Below are positions 6,256-7,293 of a stretch of DNA of 7,293 nt, piece by piece. The notes beneath the pieces were generated by a model that saw only the letters and a program-made list of their open reading frames with translations, was not told the origin of the DNA and made no database searches. This DNA comes from Candidatus Bathyarchaeota archaeon. Lineage in GTDB: Archaea; Thermoproteota; Bathyarchaeia; TCS64. A program made the position numbers and the translations under genes. The stretch spans positions 1 to 7,293 of the forward strand of contig JAOZIG010000355.1 of NCBI GenBank assembly GCA_026014515.1, given 5' to 3'. Within the stretch, counting starts at the first letter, position 1, and each line of letters opens with the position of its first letter.

Positions 6256-6459
6256 ATGTACGAGTATAAGTTCCATCGAATCAAGCTTGAGCCCTCCTTA
6301 CTCAGATCCAAAAAACCATACACCGACTACCAAGAGATAGTAAGGGAACATGCAAGACAAGGCTGGAGGCTTGTTCAGATATTCTCTCCAACGGTTTCTG
6401 TTTTGGATGGCGGTACATCAGAATACTTTGAGTTGATCTTTGAGAAGGAAACCAGTTAA
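6256..6459 (+). CDS. DUF4177-family small protein
   Basis: A 67-residue protein with the DUF4177 pattern: an opening strand MYEYKFHRIKL, a helix with YQEIVREHARQGWRLVQIF (the EhaxqGWrLvqi core), and a closing strand YFELIFEKE. The predicted fold is small alpha-beta and soluble. The family is common in bacteria and archaea and has no established function that I know of. The start is supported by GGTGGTG and a consensus TATA box. The stop is 2 bases from the end of the convergent ogt gene, and a strong hairpin follows immediately. Confidence 0.85.
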   Translation: MYEYKFHRIKLEPSLLRSKKPYTDYQEIVREHARQGWRLVQIFSPTVSVLDGGTSEYFELIFEKETS

Positions 6460-6461
6460 CC

Positions 6462-6872
6462 CTACTTGAAGAGGTGTCTAAACTTCTTCAAGTCTATTTT
6501 ACCATCTATAACCTCTACTCCTTCTTCTCGTAGCATGCCAATCTTTTCATCAACAGCACCTTCGGCTCCTCCTCTAAAGTTGCCTATCTTACCATCTGAT
6601 TTGATGACGCGGTGGCAGGGAACTTGTGGAGCACAGACATTGTTTTTCATGGTAGTACCCACTGCTCTGCTGGCCTTGGGTGAGTACTTTTTGTCTCTAC
6701 GAGCTAATTCCTTGGCTAAATCTCCGTAGGTTGTTACCTTGCCTTTTGGAACTTCTGCGAGTATCCGGAGTATGGCTTGCTGATAGGGGCTGAGTTTCGC
6801 TAGTTTTTCCTCATCAGCCGGTGTTAGTTTATACATTTCATTTTTCTCATCAGCGGTTCCTTTTATTATCAT
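6462..6872 (-). CDS. ogt: O6-alkylguanine-DNA alkyltransferase, short form
   Basis: Transfers alkyl groups from O6-alkylguanine in DNA to its own cysteine in a single suicide reaction. At 136 residues it holds the C-terminal DNA-binding and active-site domain but little or none of the N-terminal ribonuclease-H-like domain of 160-180-residue relatives. The active site is PCHRV (85-89) with C86, so it is not a Trp-containing alkyltransferase-like ATL protein. Also visible are TTYGDLA with the base-flipping Tyr (Y49), the recognition helix SRAVGTTMKNN with the arginine finger R69, and KIGNFRGG. The start is uncertain: ATG 6870-6872 is the first after an in-frame stop, but M13 also fits the family start, and no clear ribosome site is seen for either. 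It is convergent with the DUF4177 gene. Confidence 0.92.
   Translation of the reverse strand: MIIKGTADEKNEMYKLTPADEEKLAKLSPYQQAILRILAEVPKGKVTTYGDLAKELARRDKKYSPKASRAVGTTMKNNVCAPQVPCHRVIKSDGKIGNFRGGAEGAVDEKIGMLREEGVEVIDGKIDLKKFRHLFK
6464..6493 (+). terminator. 12-bp hairpin between DUF4177 and ogt ends
   Basis: ACTTGAAGAGGT (6464-6475) pairs with ACTTCTTCAAGT (6482-6493) around a 6-base loop, with eleven Watson-Crick pairs and one G-U. TTTT follows at 6497-6500. It begins 4 bases after the DUF4177 stop and lies inside the last codons of ogt on the other strand. It resembles a bacterial intrinsic terminator for the + strand gene, or an mRNA 3'-end stabiliser for both genes. Confidence 0.6.
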
Positions 6873-7007
6873 TTCCGACTAGCATTGAGCAGAGATGAGT
6901 GAAACTGTCTCCCCCCGATTCATCTACCCATGCAAAAAGAGTGTCATTAATTTGAATATAACATAAAAACATTGATGATTTTCTCCTCTTTCATTAAAAA
7001 AGTGGCG

Positions 7008-7073
7008 TTTTTTTTGCCTATTTCTCAAAAATATAAAATACATCTTATCATGTCTTGAATAAAGGTGTATTAA
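7008..7073 (+). promoter_or_regulatory. Upstream region of the last gene: T8, TATA, ribosome site
   Basis: The ogt-to-7074 gap (6873-7073) holds no gene that I can see. It contains a C6 run near 6913, a T8 run at 7008-7015, and ATATAAAATA at 7031-7040, a good TATA box predicting transcription near 7060. AAAGGTG (7061-7067) is 6 bases before ATG 7074. The ribosome site has the same form and spacing as that of the CPBP gene. Confidence 0.55.
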
Positions 7074-7180
7074 ATGAACATTCTACCTCTCTTTACTACA
7101 GTTGTGGCGGGCGCCTTCACCTATAGTCTATGGAAACAATACAGTGAAAGGAAAAAAATCCATCAGCTACTTTGGGCTGG
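7074..7180 (+). CDS. Start of a small membrane protein, cut off by a sequence join
   Basis: ATG 7074 has a good TATA box and ribosome site. The protein begins with a hydrophobic segment (NILPLFTTVVAGAFTYSLW), then a polar stretch QYSERKK, then IHQLLWA. This hydrophobic segment followed by R-K-x-H-Q-L-L-W-A resembles small archaeal and bacterial multi-helix membrane proteins in which LLWA opens the next helix. From about 7180 the frame stays open but becomes a Gly/Ala/His-rich string typical of a wrong frame in GC-rich DNA. The native gene therefore probably ends artificially where the foreign sequence begins. Its function is unknown. Confidence 0.6.
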
Positions 7181-7293
7181 TGGCCATGGGCATCGGGTGC
7201 ATGCTGGGCACCAGCTGGCTGCTGCTGACGGGTACGTGGCTGGAGACGGCGGGGGGCCCGCTGAACCTGGTGGTGGCCTTTGTGCTGTGCATC
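7159..7293 (+). CDS. APC-type amino-acid permease fragment, GC-rich and probably foreign
   Basis: In the frame one base past that of the upstream gene, 45 residues read as a membrane protein start: SISYFGLVAMGIGCMLGT, then SWLLLTGTWLETAGGP, then LNLVVAFVLCI. The GxGCMLGTSW helix followed by TAGGP is typical of the first helix of APC-superfamily amino-acid permeases. Nearly every third codon position is G or C, and GC is about 68% over 7181-7293, unlike everything to the left. There is no credible start codon or ribosome site; GTG 7144 is in frame but sits inside the native gene. Probably a piece of another genome joined by assembly. It is open at the window edge. Confidence 0.6.

Noticed and set aside
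6466..6729. Open frame on the + strand inside ogt
   Set aside because: It is antisense to the active-site region of a clear alkyltransferase; Pro/Ser-rich shadow translation.
7181..7293. Open continuation of the 7074 gene through the GC-rich tail
   Set aside because: It reads as a Gly/Ala/His-rich string; the neighbouring frame gives a sensible permease with strong GC at third positions.
1..7293. tRNA, rRNA, CRISPR arrays, insertion sequences, prophage or a defence island
   Set aside because: No cloverleaf, repeat-spacer pattern, transposase, integrase or long repeat was seen; most genes belong to common housekeeping or stress families.

Overview
The window looks like archaeal chromosome of moderate GC content. 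Several genes have AT-rich TATA-like boxes where an archaeal promoter would place them, for example TTTATATA at 6201-6208. Ribosome sites are of the GGTG or AGGAG type, and pyrimidine T-tracts follow some genes. I saw no bacterial -35/-10 promoters. The lineage cannot be fixed from the sequence; an Asgard or TACK-like environmental archaeon is only a guess.

Layout from left to right: the 3' part of a creatininase-family hydrolase (2-574, +); a PerR-type Fur regulator (569-1006, -); a complete catalase-peroxidase katG (1089-3266, +); a ZupT-like ZIP metal transporter (3314-4123, -); a CPBP/Rce1-like membrane protease (4264-5076, +); an isoprenylcysteine/phospholipid methyltransferase-like membrane protein (5073-5558, -); a 71-residue coiled-coil protein (5696-5911, +); a small two-helix membrane protein broken by a one-base frameshift (5913-6195, -); a DUF4177 protein (6256-6459, +); a short O6-alkylguanine-DNA alkyltransferase (6462-6872, -); and the start of a small membrane protein (7074 onward, +). 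All eleven genes alternate strand, so no two neighbours can share an mRNA. Convergent gene ends are packed to within a few bases or overlap.

The clearest functional unit is the divergent perR-katG pair. An imperfect 26-bp palindrome at 1014-1039 lies between them, next to a TATA element usable in both directions. This suggests peroxide-responsive control of katG together with autoregulation of perR. The metal transporter beside it could supply Mn, Fe or Zn to the same response, and the DNA alkyl-repair gene fits a stress theme loosely. The CPBP and methyltransferase-like genes overlap end to end and recall the Rce1/Ste14 pair, but both families are too broad for a firm assignment.

The last ~115-135 bases do not belong with the rest. 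GC jumps to about 68%, codon use changes, and an APC-type permease fragment appears in a different frame from the native gene. The best reading is an assembly chimera joined through a short shared sequence near 7160-7182.
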